In this document: positions 51,917 through 62,724 of the stretch, piece by piece
Numbering within the stretch: the first letter of the stretch is position 1
Layout: every line of letters starts with the position of its first letter
Assembly (NCBI RefSeq): GCF_005047595.1
Contig: NZ_SUPL01000003.1
Span: 124,001 to 188,000 of the forward strand
Source of the DNA: Pontimicrobium aquaticum
Lineage (GTDB): Bacteria; Bacteroidota; Bacteroidia; Flavobacteriales; Flavobacteriaceae
Length of the DNA: 64,000 nucleotides
Direction: 5' to 3'
Notes under the pieces: generated by a model
Databases searched by the model: none
What the model was told of the DNA's origin: nothing
The model's input: the letters and a program-made list of their open reading frames with translations, nothing else
Program-made: the position numbers and the translations under genes

Positions 51917-53428
51917 TTAAAATTTGCGTTTTTGAAGTATCTCAACCTCATGCATGGTTTTCAATAAAACATAATTGTTGTTAACAAAAGTTCTAACTTT
52001 TTTTCCGTATTTTTTTAAAATATCTTTATCTATAAATTGATCTCTTAAAATAAAAATTGGTGGTTTCTCTTTTAAATCTTCAAGTAAAACATCTCTCTCG
52101 TAATCACTTGTTATAAAAATAGACTGAAAATGTTTACTAGAAGAAGCTCTTTTAGCTATAGCTTGTGTTCTAATAAGATTTGGTTCGCCTCCAATAATAT
52201 AAATGTAGTCATCATTACTTGAGTTTTTTTGTATCCAATTAGCAATTTCTACATGTGGTAATACTAATGTACTATTGTGTTCTAAAACTAATTTAAAGTT
52301 ATGATATAACTGTTTATAAGGAAAGCAAACAGCACCAATCATCAAAATTATTTGAGCAGCTCTAGTATAAATACTGTTATTATCTTCTTTGTGCTTTTTA
52401 CTAATTAAGAAAGAAATACTAATAGCTGTTATTATAGAAAAAACTGGTAGTATTTGCTTTAATTGATGACCAAAATAATATCCAGAGGCATTAACACCTA
52501 TGAAGTCTAACAATAACCAAACCCCAAGTACTATTTTATAAGGATGATTAATTATGTTTTTCTTCAATAAAAACCATATAACCAATGGATAAAAAAGTAC
52601 AAACCTTGATACAATTAGTTTGCTTATAAAGTTATTAAAATGTTCAGTAATACTTGTTACTTTAGAGCCTGTATTAAATAAAATTAACCATGCACCTTCA
52701 ATATATTCGTAGAAGGACACTCCATAAAAATATAAAACTAAATAGCTTAAAAAGGTAGTTATGCTAATACCAAAAACTAAAATTAAAAGTCCTTTTATTT
52801 GAAGTAAAAATGATTTACCTCTACCAAAAATCAATAAAACAATTCCTAAAGTACAAGCAGTTGTAATGGCTATTTGCTTAAACGCAATAGCTAATCCCAT
52901 ACTTAACCCAGCAAAAAGTACCCATTTAAAATGTTCTTGAAAGTTTTTAAACCTGATAAGAAAGTAGAACGCCATTGTAGATAATAACACCATAAAAACT
53001 TCAGTATGTGCAAATGCAAATCCGTCCATAGACTGCCAACAGGTTATCAAACCAAATACATACAAGCAAATAACTGCTGAAACTTTATTGTAAATTTTTT
53101 TACAAATAGCATACAAGAAAAAGCAAGTAAGTAAGGTGGCTATTACACCAAGGGCTCTAACAAAGAATAAACTGCTAGAAGTTAAATAATTTGAAATAGC
53201 AAAAAGCACAAATATGCCAGGAGTTTTATTTTCTACAGCTCCTAAATAAGGTGGAATACCTTTATCACTCCATAGGCTACCAATATACATCCAGAGAGAC
53301 TCATCATAATTAGTATTTAAATGAAATGCTGATATTGTAAATAACATCAGCAGAAAAAGAATGACAAAAACAGGGTTTAAGACTATATGTAAAACCTTAT
53401 TTTTCTTCATGATAATCTTTTTCAACAT
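51917..53428 (-). CDS. Family-39-type membrane glycosyltransferase
   Basis: A 503-residue polytopic protein with about eleven helices and a soluble C-terminal 100 residues. The first periplasmic loop reads [22 protein letters not shown], with the acidic pair expected for lipid-linked sugar transferases of the ArnT/PMT (GT39, GT-C) fold, followed by [19 protein letters not shown]. It would transfer a sugar from a polyprenyl carrier to an unknown acceptor. The start is either 53428 or ATG 53410 (MKKNKVLH); both overlap the upstream FAD oxidoreductase gene (32 or 14 nt), so they are coupled. Confidence 0.8.
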   Translation of the reverse strand: MLKKIIMKKNKVLHIVLNPVFVILFLLMLFTISAFHLNTNYDESLWMYIGSLWSDKGIPPYLGAVENKTPGIFVLFAISNYLTSSSLFFVRALGVIATLLTCFFLYAICKKIYNKVSAVICLYVFGLITCWQSMDGFAFAHTEVFMVLLSTMAFYFLIRFKNFQEHFKWVLFAGLSMGLAIAFKQIAITTACTLGIVLLIFGRGKSFLLQIKGLLILVFGISITTFLSYLVLYFYGVSFYEYIEGAWLILFNTGSKVTSITEHFNNFISKLIVSRFVLFYPLVIWFLLKKNIINHPYKIVLGVWLLLDFIGVNASGYYFGHQLKQILPVFSIITAISISFLISKKHKEDNNSIYTRAAQIILMIGAVCFPYKQLYHNFKLVLEHNSTLVLPHVEIANWIQKNSSNDDYIYIIGGEPNLIRTQAIAKRASSSKHFQSIFITSDYERDVLLEDLKEKPPIFILRDQFIDKDILKKYGKKVRTFVNNNYVLLKTMHEVEILQKRKF

Positions 53429-54968
53429 TAATGCTCCAAATATTATCTTTTGTAGTAATTCCTGATAAAATATTATTAACTGAGGTAATAGCTGTTAACA
53501 TAGAGTGATCTTGATTATTATACTTATGCATACCATTTCTACCTATTAAAAATAAGTTTTTAAATGTATCAGTGAATGTTTTTATCTCATCAAACCTATC
53601 ATATGTTCCAAAATACGCAGGATAAGCTTTTGGCACTTTTATAATAGTGCTGTCTAAAACAGCATCTTTATGTATTATATCAATCTTATGTAATTCTTCA
53701 ATAGCAAATTCAATGAATTTATCATCGTCCATTTCCCATAAATCGTCACCTTTATTACAAAAATACTCTAAACCAATCCACACTTTATCATCCTCTTTTA
53801 CTAGATATGGTGACCAATTATTAAATATTTGTAATCTACCAAGTTTCACATCACTTTCTTGAATATATATCCAATTATCAGAAATTAATTTTTTGTTTTT
53901 ATCAGTGATTTTTAGCTCATTAAGTAATAACCCAACCGTAATAAAATCTCTATATAACAAGCCTTGACCAACGTCTTTCACATTAGGCGGTACAATACTT
54001 CCAAAGGATTTAATTAAATGCTTAACTGGCATGCTTGAAAACACATAGTTGCCATTTAATATTTCTTTAGTTTTAGTAGTATTATTTGTATAACTAACTT
54101 CTGTAATTTTATTGTTTTCTGTTTTTAATCCAATAACTTTTGCGTTAAAAACAACTTCTCCTCCTTTATCAATAATTATTTTAGTAACTGTTTCCCATAG
54201 CTGTCCTGGACCTAGTTTTGGATACATAAACTGTTCTATCAAACTTGTTTCAGTACTTTCTTGACTAATAGATTTATCTTTTACAAATATGGCTTTTATA
54301 GCATGTAATATTGTTTTTGTAACAGAAAGTCCTTTAATACGTTGAGCTCCCCATTCTGATGAAATTTTAGAACAAGGCACTCCCCAAACTTTCTCGGTGT
54401 AATCTTTAAAAAAAGTTTCATACAATTCTTTTCCAAATCGGCTAATTAAAAAGTCTTCTAAAGAATCTATGTTTTTTGGTGGAAATATTTGAATTAACAT
54501 ATATGTCCATCCTATTTTCACAATTTTAAAAAAACCAAGTGATGCAATAGTATTCCAATTTAAGCTAATAGGATAGTTAAAAAATTTACGCATAAAGAAG
54601 ATTCTTGACAATCTACTTCTAATGAGCATCACACGATCGGTTTTCTCAGGATTTGGACCATTTTCACTTAGTTTTTGAGCAATTTGCTTTTGTAGATTAG
54701 CATCTTGAATATCTTTTTCGTCTTTTGAAGGCTGCCCTTGAATTGGCAAAATATGCTGCCACCAATCCATTACTACTTTAGATTTAGAGAAAAAACGATG
54801 CCCTCCAATATCTATTCTATTGCCTTTATAGACTTCAGTTCTAGAAATACCTCCAATTTTGTTAGACTGTTCTAACACAATAGGTTTAATATTGGTTCTG
54901 GTAACCAGCTCGTAAGCTGCTGTTAATCCTGCTGGTCCTGCACCAATAATGATTGCGGTTTCTTTCAA
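53397..54968 (-). CDS. FAD-dependent oxidoreductase of the UDP-galactopyranose mutase/protoporphyrinogen oxidase-like group
   Basis: A 523-residue flavoprotein. The dinucleotide motif [15 protein letters not shown] is at residues 7-21, [21 protein letters not shown] near 43-63, and [21 protein letters not shown] at the C-terminus. The long insert [25 protein letters not shown] resembles UDP-galactopyranose mutase-like enzymes that act on sugar nucleotides or lipid-linked sugars. The exact reaction is not determined. Its position between mazG and a glycosyltransferase supports a role in glycan building. Confidence 0.87.
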   Translation of the reverse strand: MKETAIIIGAGPAGLTAAYELVTRTNIKPIVLEQSNKIGGISRTEVYKGNRIDIGGHRFFSKSKVVMDWWQHILPIQGQPSKDEKDIQDANLQKQIAQKLSENGPNPEKTDRVMLIRSRLSRIFFMRKFFNYPISLNWNTIASLGFFKIVKIGWTYMLIQIFPPKNIDSLEDFLISRFGKELYETFFKDYTEKVWGVPCSKISSEWGAQRIKGLSVTKTILHAIKAIFVKDKSISQESTETSLIEQFMYPKLGPGQLWETVTKIIIDKGGEVVFNAKVIGLKTENNKITEVSYTNNTTKTKEILNGNYVFSSMPVKHLIKSFGSIVPPNVKDVGQGLLYRDFITVGLLLNELKITDKNKKLISDNWIYIQESDVKLGRLQIFNNWSPYLVKEDDKVWIGLEYFCNKGDDLWEMDDDKFIEFAIEELHKIDIIHKDAVLDSTIIKVPKAYPAYFGTYDRFDEIKTFTDTFKNLFLIGRNGMHKYNNQDHSMLTAITSVNNILSGITTKDNIWSINVEKDYHEEK

Positions 54969-54980
54969 ATTTAAAATTGG

Positions 54981-55754
54981 TTATAAAGTTTTAGCCTCTT
55001 CCCAAAATACATCCATTTCAGCTAAAGTCATATCTTTTAATGGCTTATTTATTGACTTCGCTTTTTGTTCTAGATACTGAAATCGTTTAGAAAACTTTTT
55101 ATTGGTTTTCTCCAACGCATTTTCTGGATTTATGTTTAAGAAACGTGCATAGTTTATCATAGAAAACAATACATCGCCAAATTCACTTTCAATGGTATCT
55201 TGGTCACCTTTAGCAACCTCATCTTTAAACTCTTTAAGCTCCTCCTCTACCTTTTCCCATACTTGATTTGGTGCTTCCCAATCAAAGCCTACTCCAGCCA
55301 CCTTATCTTGAATTCTGTTTGCTTTTACTAACGCTGGTAAACTTTTAGGAACACCCTCTAAAACACTTTTCTTTCCTTCCTTAAGCTTTAAGTTTTCCCA
55401 ATTTTGCTTTACCTCTTCTTCGTTCGTTACTTTTACATCGCCGTAAATATGAGGATGTCTGTTAATGAGTTTTTCACAAATAGCGTTAGTCACATCTGCT
55501 ATATCAAAATCGCTGGTTTCACTACCAATTTTTGCATAAAACACTATGTGTAATAACAAATCTCCTAACTCCCCTTTTATTTCCTGTAAGTCGTTGTCTA
55601 GAATGGCATCACCTAGCTCATAGGTTTCCTCAATGGTTAAGTGGCGTAAGGTTTGCATGGTTTGTTTTTTATCCCAAGGACATTGCTCACGCAGCTCATC
55701 CATAATGGTCAATAATCTATCAAACGCTTTTAGTTGGTCTTTTCGGGAATTCAT
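54981..55754 (-). CDS. mazG: Nucleoside triphosphate pyrophosphohydrolase MazG
   Basis: A 257-residue all-alpha hydrolase that converts NTPs to NMP and pyrophosphate. Two MazG domains are visible. The first has LREQCPWDKKQTMQTLRHLTIEETYELGDAI and LQEIKGELGDLLLHIVFYAK near residues 54-73; the second has EELKEFKDEV and IESEFGDVLFSMINYARFL. The EExxE..ExxD metal-binding pattern is present in both. It lies 12 nt upstream of the FAD oxidoreductase gene and is likely the first gene of that operon. Confidence 0.95.
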   Translation of the reverse strand: MNSRKDQLKAFDRLLTIMDELREQCPWDKKQTMQTLRHLTIEETYELGDAILDNDLQEIKGELGDLLLHIVFYAKIGSETSDFDIADVTNAICEKLINRHPHIYGDVKVTNEEEVKQNWENLKLKEGKKSVLEGVPKSLPALVKANRIQDKVAGVGFDWEAPNQVWEKVEEELKEFKDEVAKGDQDTIESEFGDVLFSMINYARFLNINPENALEKTNKKFSKRFQYLEQKAKSINKPLKDMTLAEMDVFWEEAKTL

Positions 55755-55770
55755 GTCTTAAAAGTTTGAA

Positions 55771-55778
55771 CAAAAATA
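55771..55778 (-). promoter_or_regulatory. Putative -7 box of the mazG operon
   Basis: TATTTTTG on the minus strand, 16 nt upstream of the mazG start. No TTG at the usual distance. Confidence 0.35.
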
Positions 55779-55900
55779 ACAGATTTGAACGAGGTTTTAG
55801 AGAATTGTTATTAAAAGAAAATAGTAGGTAAATCATGTATCAATACTCATTCTATAATCAAATTATTCGTAGCAATCAACTAGTAATACAGTTAAAATTA

Positions 55901-56449
55901 TTAATTTTCTATCGAATCTATTTTAATTTTATCTAATTTATCCATTTCCAATTCCCCAATATTCTCAACTTCAAAATCATACCTTTTTTCATCTTTATTT
56001 CTTGTGTCAGTACAAATTACATTCGAAGCTCTTCTATTAAATTCCGATAAAATGTTTTTTCTCCACAATTCTAAATTAGTTGAATCAATTGGTTCGAAAT
56101 CAAATTCTGCTTTATTAAGCTCTGAATAATCTCCAGTAAAACGACTTCTTAAAATAATTTTATTCTTTGACCTTCTCACAGTCACTACTGTATCATTGTT
56201 TCCAACTAATCTTGTTCCATTTTTAAATTCAGATAAAACCAAATTATTATTAATAATATTATTTTTAAAAAGAAAAATTTCGTTAGATCTTGTTGTAAGG
56301 ATTAACATATATTGATTAGTGATTTTCCATTCAATATAACTACCGTCTTTATCACATTTATTCCATGTTCCGATTGCAACATGCTCTTCCTTTGAATTTT
56401 GACAATTAAAAAACAGTAAAAGAACAAATGTTAATTTTATGTGTTTCAT
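55901..56449 (-). CDS. Lipoprotein of unknown function
   Basis: A 182-residue predicted lipoprotein whose short signal ends in LLFFNCQNS (Cys near residue 16). The mature N-terminal half is a beta-rich barrel-like domain beginning IGTWNKCDKDGSYIEWKI, reminiscent of lipocalin-like folds, with NNTIINN-type low-complexity turns. The C-terminal half is charged and contains one further Cys (VICTDTRNKDEKRYDF). I do not recognise the family. It lies 20 nt downstream of the nitronate monooxygenase-like gene on the same strand. Confidence 0.68.
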   Translation of the reverse strand: MKHIKLTFVLLLFFNCQNSKEEHVAIGTWNKCDKDGSYIEWKITNQYMLILTTRSNEIFLFKNNIINNNLVLSEFKNGTRLVGNNDTVVTVRRSKNKIILRSRFTGDYSELNKAEFDFEPIDSTNLELWRKNILSEFNRRASNVICTDTRNKDEKRYDFEVENIGELEMDKLDKIKIDSIEN

Positions 56450-56469
56450 TTCCTAAATGTACATCTGTA

Positions 56470-57408
56470 TTAACATTCAACCATCTCTTTTTTAGCCACC
56501 TCAAATTCAGTTACAATCTCATCAACAATCTTAGCTACAGGTTTAATATCGTGTATGAGTCCGGCTATTTGCCCTATTTCAAGTTCGCCATCGTCTAAAT
56601 CGCCTTCAAACATGCCTCGTTTAGCTCTGGCTCTTCCAAGTAATTCTTTAAGCTGTTCTGGTGTTGGTGCTGTTTTATACAGTTCTTGTATCTCGTTAAA
56701 AAATTTATTTTTAACCAATCTTACTGGTGCTAGTTCTTTTAAAGTGAGTTGTGTATCGCCTTCTTTGACATCAACCACAACTTGTTTAAACGCCTGATGG
56801 GCTGAACTTTCTTCACTAGCTACAAAACGACTACCTATTTGTACACCATCAGCTCCTAAAATCATGGTTGCCAACATCGCTCTTCCAGTAGCAATACCTC
56901 CAGCAGCAATTAAAGGAATAGTAATTTGTTCTTTTACCATTTGAATTAAAGTCAAGGTTGTAGTCTCGTCTCTTCCGTTGTGTCCTCCAGCTTCAAAACC
57001 TTCAGCAACTACAGCATCAACTCCTGCGTCTTGCGCTTTTAAAGCAAACTTTACACTGCTTACCACATGCACAACGGTAATGCCTTTATCCTGCAACCAC
57101 TTAGTCCATGTTTTAGGGTTTCCAGCAGAGGTAAAAACAATCTTCACGCCTTCTTCAACAATGATGTCCATAATCTCCTGAATGTTGGGATACAACATTG
57201 GGACATTCACCCCAAAAGGTTTATCGGTTGCTTCTTTACATTTTTGAATATGTTCTCTTAAGACCTCTGGATACATACTACCTGCTCCTAAAAGTCCTAA
57301 AATTCCTGAGTTACTTGCTGCAGAGGCTAAGCGCCAACCACTATTCCAAATCATTCCTGCTTGAACAATTGGATATTTTATATTGAAAAGTTGTGTAATT
57401 CTGTTCAT
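56470..57408 (-). CDS. Nitronate monooxygenase-like flavoprotein
   Basis: A 312-residue FMN-dependent TIM-barrel enzyme of the NMO/2-nitropropane dioxygenase family. It carries YPIVQAGMIWNSGWRLASAA near residues 12-31, LLGAGSMYPE, VVAEGFEAGGHNGRDET with the conserved His near 143, IPLIAAGGIATGRAML near 165-180 and GADGVQIGSRFVASEES. It may oxidise nitronates; related proteins are enoyl-ACP reductases (FabK), which cannot be fully excluded. The start abuts the stop of the subtilisin gene (no intergenic base), so the two are co-translated. Confidence 0.9.
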   Translation of the reverse strand: MNRITQLFNIKYPIVQAGMIWNSGWRLASAASNSGILGLLGAGSMYPEVLREHIQKCKEATDKPFGVNVPMLYPNIQEIMDIIVEEGVKIVFTSAGNPKTWTKWLQDKGITVVHVVSSVKFALKAQDAGVDAVVAEGFEAGGHNGRDETTTLTLIQMVKEQITIPLIAAGGIATGRAMLATMILGADGVQIGSRFVASEESSAHQAFKQVVVDVKEGDTQLTLKELAPVRLVKNKFFNEIQELYKTAPTPEQLKELLGRARAKRGMFEGDLDDGELEIGQIAGLIHDIKPVAKIVDEIVTEFEVAKKEMVEC

Positions 57409-59037
57409 TTACTTTTTTAAAAGTTTAAAAGTATTTGCTTTTTTATTATCACCTTGCAACTTAGCTATATACATTCCTCTAGATAAACTGCTTAAGTTTA
57501 GGCTTCTGTTATTTATATAAATAGTTGTGTCTATTACAAGTTTTCCTAACACATCAAATACTTTTACGTCTGCTGAATTGACATTTTCAGGGAAATTGAT
57601 AAATAATAAATTTTTGACAGGGTTAGGAAATATTTTAAATTCCGTTTCTAGAATAATTCCTTCATTAAGAACAGTACCTAATGCTTGTTGTAAGTCTGGA
57701 ATACCATAACCTATTTCGTAATTTGGTGTGTTATATATTGACCCAGATTCACGCACTAACTGCATAATTTCGGCATTGGTTAAATTTGGTAACGCTTGTA
57801 TTAAACATGCTAAACCGCCTGCCATTATTGGAGAGCTAAACGATGTGCCATTGTTCTGAACAATAATATTACCACTATTTATAACATAAGCCAACCCTCC
57901 TCTAGCAGCAACATCTGGTTTGTGTGTTGGTTGAATGGCACTTCCTTTTGAGCTAAACGACACATAGTTTTCGTTAGCATCTACCGCAGCAATAGCAAAC
58001 ACACCTGCTGCATCAGCTGGTGCATTAACGCCATTATTACCAGCATTTCCTGCAGAATTCACTAGAAGCAAGCCTTTCTCAAAAGCTATATTAGCTCCTC
58101 TAGTAATAAATGCTGTATTCCCATCCATATCTGCATAGGTATAATCGTATCTTGGGTAACTTGGAAAATCTTTATACCCTAAAGATGTATTAACAATATC
58201 AACACCTAAGCTATCTGCTCTTTCGGCGGCTTCTACCCAATAACTTTCTTCTACTGGGTTTTCATCTAAACCATCTTCGGTTAAGAATAAATAATAAGAG
58301 GCATCAGGAGCAGTGCCGACATATTGGTTTTCTACATATCCAGCCATGGTACTTAATACTTTAGTACCATGATCGCTAACGGTTGAAGCATAGACATCAG
58401 TTGTTCTGTTCACGAAATCGTAACCTCCAAGTAAATCGCCATTATTCCTTAAACGCTGAAACGCACCCATGGTATTAACATTAGGAAATCCTGCATCAAT
58501 GACTGCAACAGTAACACCTTCACCAGTATAATCGGCTAAGTGTAAATCATCGGCTTTAATCATTTCTACTTGATTTTGTGTGTTTCCATAATTGAAAACC
58601 ACTCTTGTGTTTTCGACCGAAAACTTATCTTTTGCTTTTTTATTAGATATAGAAATTCTTGTAGTATTTAAACTTTTATCTGCAAACTCTATATGGTCTA
58701 TAAAACTAAATGTAGTTTCTAAATTATCAATATCCGTTTCGGTTCCACGAACGTGAATTGCATTAAACCATTTAGATTTTGCATAAACCGTTATTCCTGT
58801 AGCTCCTTTTATTTGAGAAATATAGGTTTCGTTTACAGGAACATCTCTAGCATCAATGGTAACACTATGTTTGTTTTTTCTGTCTATAGTTTTTTGAGTA
58901 AGAATGGTAAGCGGATTCGCAATTTTGGTAGCAACGTCTTCTTTATCTGTAAAATAAACCCAAGCATCTTCTATTAGTTGAGCTGAAGTAATAAAGGGAA
59001 GCCATAATAAAGCAAAAAATAGTAATCTCTTTTTCAT
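57409..59037 (-). CDS. Subtilisin-family (S8) serine protease with T9SS sorting tail
   Basis: A 542-residue secreted protease starting MKKRLLFFALLWLPFITS. An ATG 24 nt upstream would add eight polar residues before the signal peptide and is rejected. The propeptide region runs to about residue 160. The catalytic triad is visible as Asp in VAVIDAGFPN, His in SDHGTKVLST and Ser in NGTSFSSPIMAGG. The oxyanion Asn lies in NSAGNAGNNG. The tail (about 470-542) is a type A T9SS signal (FKIFPNPVKNLLFINF, FDVLGKLV, LSRGMYIAKL). It would be exported to the surface or medium. It follows mnmA by 25 nt. Confidence 0.93.
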   Translation of the reverse strand: MKKRLLFFALLWLPFITSAQLIEDAWVYFTDKEDVATKIANPLTILTQKTIDRKNKHSVTIDARDVPVNETYISQIKGATGITVYAKSKWFNAIHVRGTETDIDNLETTFSFIDHIEFADKSLNTTRISISNKKAKDKFSVENTRVVFNYGNTQNQVEMIKADDLHLADYTGEGVTVAVIDAGFPNVNTMGAFQRLRNNGDLLGGYDFVNRTTDVYASTVSDHGTKVLSTMAGYVENQYVGTAPDASYYLFLTEDGLDENPVEESYWVEAAERADSLGVDIVNTSLGYKDFPSYPRYDYTYADMDGNTAFITRGANIAFEKGLLLVNSAGNAGNNGVNAPADAAGVFAIAAVDANENYVSFSSKGSAIQPTHKPDVAARGGLAYVINSGNIIVQNNGTSFSSPIMAGGLACLIQALPNLTNAEIMQLVRESGSIYNTPNYEIGYGIPDLQQALGTVLNEGIILETEFKIFPNPVKNLLFINFPENVNSADVKVFDVLGKLVIDTTIYINNRSLNLSSLSRGMYIAKLQGDNKKANTFKLLKK

Positions 59038-59062
59038 GATTTTGAGATTTGGTTTCTGCAAT

Positions 59063-60256
59063 TTAAGAAATTACTCCAGAACCTACTAATTCGTCGTCTA
59101 AATACCAAGCTACAAATTGCCCTTCTGTTATAGCAGATTGTGGATTTTGAAAAACTACATACATGCCACTATCTACTTTATAAAGTGTTGCTTTTTCTAA
59201 TGGCTGTCTATATCTAATACGTGCTAAAACTTCCATAGATTCACTAACGTTAAGTTTTAAATCTTCACGAATCCAATGTAATTCGTCATTCGTTACAAAG
59301 AGCACTTTCTTGTAAAGTCCTGGATGGGATTTTCCTTGTCCTGTATAAATCACATTTTCGTCAACATCAGTATCTATTACAAATAATGGTTCCACAGTGC
59401 CGCCAACAGCTAGCCCTTTTCGTTGTCCCTTTGTAAAATAGTGAGCTCCTTGATGCTTCCCTACAACTTTACCATCACTAACTGAATATTTAATTTTACG
59501 TGATAAATAAGCTAATTCATCTTCTTTATTATCAAATTGAGGAGATAATTGATGATACTTACTATATGATTCAGGTATTTCAACAATAACACCTTCTTTT
59601 GGTTTTAACTGTTGTTGTAAAAATTCAGGTAATCTTACTTTACCAATAAAACACAACCCTTGAGAATCTTTTTTATCAGCAGTTACTAAACCAATTTTAG
59701 AAGCAATATGTCTCACTTCTGGTTTTGTTAATTCACCAATAGGAAATAATGTTTTTGATAATTGTTCTTGGGATAACTGACATAAAAAATAAGATTGATC
59801 TTTATTGGTGTCCTTTCCAGCAAGTAATTGATATATGTCTTTCCCTTTTTTTGTGATAATTCCTTTCCTACAGTAGTGACCTGTTGCAACATAATCTGCA
59901 CCCAAATCCATAGCAATTTTCATAAAGACATCAAACTTAATCTCTCTATTACATAATACATCAGGATTTGGCGTACGTCCTTTTTCATATTCTTTAAACA
60001 TATAATCAACAATACGTTCTTTGTACTGTTCGCTCAAATCGACCGTTTGAAAAGGAATACCCAATTTTTCAGCAACAAGCATTGCATCGTTACTATCATC
60101 TAACCAAGGACACTCATCTGAAATAGTCACAGAGTCATCGTGCCAGTTTTTCATAAATAGGCCTATCACTTCATAGCCTTGTTCCTTTAACACATAAGCT
60201 GCGACACTAGAATCTACACCACCAGAAAGTCCTACTATTACTCTTTTCATTAACAT
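59063..60256 (-). CDS. mnmA: tRNA 2-thiouridylase MnmA
   Basis: Transfers sulfur to U34 of tRNA-Lys, -Glu and -Gln. The PP-loop [13 protein letters not shown] is at residues 9-21. The first catalytic Cys is in [13 protein letters not shown] near 105 and the second in [10 protein letters not shown] near 203. [21 protein letters not shown] and the C-terminal beta-barrel segments ([12 protein letters not shown]) are also present. The length of 397 fits. The start may instead be the second Met (MKRVIVGL, 60250). A consensus promoter lies just upstream, divergent from the fasciclin gene. Confidence 0.96.
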   Translation of the reverse strand: MLMKRVIVGLSGGVDSSVAAYVLKEQGYEVIGLFMKNWHDDSVTISDECPWLDDSNDAMLVAEKLGIPFQTVDLSEQYKERIVDYMFKEYEKGRTPNPDVLCNREIKFDVFMKIAMDLGADYVATGHYCRKGIITKKGKDIYQLLAGKDTNKDQSYFLCQLSQEQLSKTLFPIGELTKPEVRHIASKIGLVTADKKDSQGLCFIGKVRLPEFLQQQLKPKEGVIVEIPESYSKYHQLSPQFDNKEDELAYLSRKIKYSVSDGKVVGKHQGAHYFTKGQRKGLAVGGTVEPLFVIDTDVDENVIYTGQGKSHPGLYKKVLFVTNDELHWIREDLKLNVSESMEVLARIRYRQPLEKATLYKVDSGMYVVFQNPQSAITEGQFVAWYLDDELVGSGVIS

Positions 60257-60270
60257 TTAAATTGAGCTGC

Positions 60271-60300
60271 AAATTTACAACTATTGTAATGAAACACAAG
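60271..60300 (-). promoter_or_regulatory. Promoter of mnmA
   Basis: On the minus strand, TTG (60298-60300), a 19-nt spacer and TAAATTTG (60271-60278) match the consensus exactly. The predicted start is about 8 nt before the ATG. Confidence 0.68.
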
Positions 60301-60371
60301 CTAATGAGGTTTATAGGAAAAATTTAAAAAATAAGTTTTGTTTAAAGTTTTGTTAATTTTTTGAAACAATA

Positions 60372-60403
60372 TTGATATTTTGTTTAATCTTTATCTATAT
60401 TTG
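60372..60403 (+). promoter_or_regulatory. Promoter of the fasciclin gene
   Basis: TTG (60372-60374), a 21-nt spacer and TATATTTG (60396-60403) match the Bacteroidota consensus exactly. The predicted start is about 22 nt before the ATG at 60433. Confidence 0.7.
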
Positions 60404-60432
60404 TCAAACAAAATTACGAAAATAATTACAAA

Positions 60433-62682
60433 ATGAAAACATTCAAAAAAATCAACGTATTACTTATTGCGCTTTTTGCGTCAATAATATTTACATCTTG
60501 TAACAAAGATGATGACAATCCAGATGTAGTGAGAACACTTAACATAGTGGGTATTGCTAGTGAAACACCAGAACTAAGTATCTTAGTAGATGCATTAGTA
60601 GCTGCAGACGGAAATTTACCTGAAGCACTTTCAGGTGGACCATTTACAGTTTTTGCCCCAACAAACGATGCATTTTTGGCATTTTTATCTGCCAACGGCT
60701 TTTCTAGCTTAAGCGATGTACCTACTGACGTATTGAGTCAAATATTATTAAACCATGTTATTCAAGGTGAATTAAGATCATCTGATTTATCTACTTCTTA
60801 CGGTAAAACTATGGCTAGAGAAGCTACTACTGGAGAAAACATTAGTATTTTCATTGATACTTCAGCTGGAATAACTTTAAATGGTGTATCAGATGTAACT
60901 ACTGCTAATATTGAAGCATCAAACGGTGTGATACATATAGTAGATGCGGTAATAGACCTACCAACCGTTGTTGATTTTGCAATTGCTGATGACACATTTT
61001 CAACTCTTGTTTCTGCTTTAACCAGAGATGATTTAACTTTTGATTTTGTCGGTACTCTTTCAACACCAGCAGGAACAACTCCTGCACCATTCACAGTTTT
61101 TGCTCCAACAAATGCTGCCTTCGGCGATTTATTAACTGAACTTGATGCTTCTGGACTTGGAGATATTGATGAGCCAACTCTTAAAGCTACTTTAAATTTA
61201 CACGCTATAGCTGGTGCTAATGTTCGTTCTTCTGCTTTAACTGATAACATGACAATTAGTACACTTGGAGGCGATGTAACAGGAAATGTTACTGGAGGTG
61301 CTACTATTACTGATGTAAATGGTAGAGTAAGTAATATTGTTGTAGTTGATGTGCAAGCAGCAAATGGTGTAATTCATGTAATAGATAAAGTTATTTTACC
61401 TCAACAACCTAGTATTGCAGGAATTGCAATAGACACGCCTGAATTGAGCATTTTAGTAGATGCTTTAAGTAGAGCTGGTTTGGTACAAACTATGAGTTAT
61501 CCTGGAGATTATACTGTTTTTGCTCCAACAAATACAGCATTTATGAACTTTTTATCTGCTAACGGATTTGCTAGTTTAGATGATATTCCTGTTGATGTAT
61601 TAACTCAGGTATTATTGAATCACGTAGTTTCAGGTGGTGTAATGTCTACTGAACTTACTACAACGTATATAAATACTTTAGCAACAAAATCAGGAAGCGA
61701 TTTAAATTTAAGCATGTTTGTTGATACTTCATCAGGAGTTACTTTAAATGGTGTTTCTAATGTATCTACTCCAGATATTGAGGCTACAAATGGTGTTATA
61801 CATATTGTAGATGCTGTAATAGGTTTACCTACAATTGTTGATCATGCTGTAGCTAACCCTAATTTCTCAAGTTTAGTAGGTGCATTAACATCGTATGGTA
61901 CAACGTTTACAGACTTATTATCTGCCGCTGGAGATTTCACAGTATTTGCTCCTGACAATACAGCATTTAGTGCATTTACTAATCCAAATTCTAATAGCTT
62001 AGATCAAATACTATCTAACCACGTAATTGTTGGAGCTACAGCTATGTCTAGTGATTTAGAAAACATGTATGTAAATACTGCAGCAACTTTTAATGGAACA
62101 ATGAATAATCTTAGCATGTATATCAATACAGATAGTGGTGTTACTATCAACGGAGTTTCAGATGTAACTGCTGCAGATGTTGTTGCTTCAAATGGTGTAA
62201 TTCATGTAGTTGACACTGTAATTGATTTACCAACAGTTGTTGATTTTGCTCTAGCTGATTCAACATTTGAAACATTAGTAGCAGCATTAACAAGAGATGA
62301 TTTAACTTTTGATTATGTAGGAACACTCTCAACTAATATAGGTACTAGTCCAGCACCATTTACTGTATTTGCTCCAACTAACGATGCTTTCGGGAACTTG
62401 TTAACAGAACTTGGAGCTTCTGGACTTGGAGATATTACAGAGCCTGTTTTAAAAGCAACTTTAGATCATCATGCAGTAGCTGCAGCTAATGTAAGAGCAG
62501 AAGATTTAATGGATAATATGACCGTTGGGACTTTGGGTGGAGATATTACTGCCAACGTTACAGGAGGTGCAACATTAACTGATGCTAATGGTAGAGTTAG
62601 TAATATTGTTAAAGTAAATGTACAAGCAGCTAATGGTGTTATTCACGTAATAGACAAAGTTGTTTTACCAAACTTAGATTAA
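60433..62682 (+). CDS. Five-domain fasciclin (FAS1) lipoprotein
   Basis: A 749-residue surface-type lipoprotein (lipobox IIFTSCNKDDD, Cys near residue 23, followed by an acidic stretch typical of surface-exported Bacteroidota lipoproteins). It holds five FAS1 domains at about 37-176, 179-322, 327-466, 469-600 and 603-748, each with a VFAPTN-type H1 motif (VFAPDN in domain 4) and an NGVIHVVD/IDKV-type H2 motif. Domains 2 and 5 share an insertion (RDDLTFDFVGTLST) and are near copies; domains 1, 3 and 4 form a second type. FAS1 proteins commonly mediate adhesion, which is inferred here. Confidence 0.95.
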   Translation: MKTFKKINVLLIALFASIIFTSCNKDDDNPDVVRTLNIVGIASETPELSILVDALVAADGNLPEALSGGPFTVFAPTNDAFLAFLSANGFSSLSDVPTDVLSQILLNHVIQGELRSSDLSTSYGKTMAREATTGENISIFIDTSAGITLNGVSDVTTANIEASNGVIHIVDAVIDLPTVVDFAIADDTFSTLVSALTRDDLTFDFVGTLSTPAGTTPAPFTVFAPTNAAFGDLLTELDASGLGDIDEPTLKATLNLHAIAGANVRSSALTDNMTISTLGGDVTGNVTGGATITDVNGRVSNIVVVDVQAANGVIHVIDKVILPQQPSIAGIAIDTPELSILVDALSRAGLVQTMSYPGDYTVFAPTNTAFMNFLSANGFASLDDIPVDVLTQVLLNHVVSGGVMSTELTTTYINTLATKSGSDLNLSMFVDTSSGVTLNGVSNVSTPDIEATNGVIHIVDAVIGLPTIVDHAVANPNFSSLVGALTSYGTTFTDLLSAAGDFTVFAPDNTAFSAFTNPNSNSLDQILSNHVIVGATAMSSDLENMYVNTAATFNGTMNNLSMYINTDSGVTINGVSDVTAADVVASNGVIHVVDTVIDLPTVVDFALADSTFETLVAALTRDDLTFDYVGTLSTNIGTSPAPFTVFAPTNDAFGNLLTELGASGLGDITEPVLKATLDHHAVAAANVRAEDLMDNMTVGTLGGDITANVTGGATLTDANGRVSNIVKVNVQAANGVIHVIDKVVLPNLD

Positions 62683-62724
62683 ATACTATAATTAATTTGA
62701 ATACATAAGTTTAGTTTAGTTAAA

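Noticed and set aside
60798-61250. 150-codon minus-strand open frame
   Set aside because: It lies wholly antisense to the fasciclin gene, which has clear domain repeats. The frame follows from the codon bias of the sense strand.
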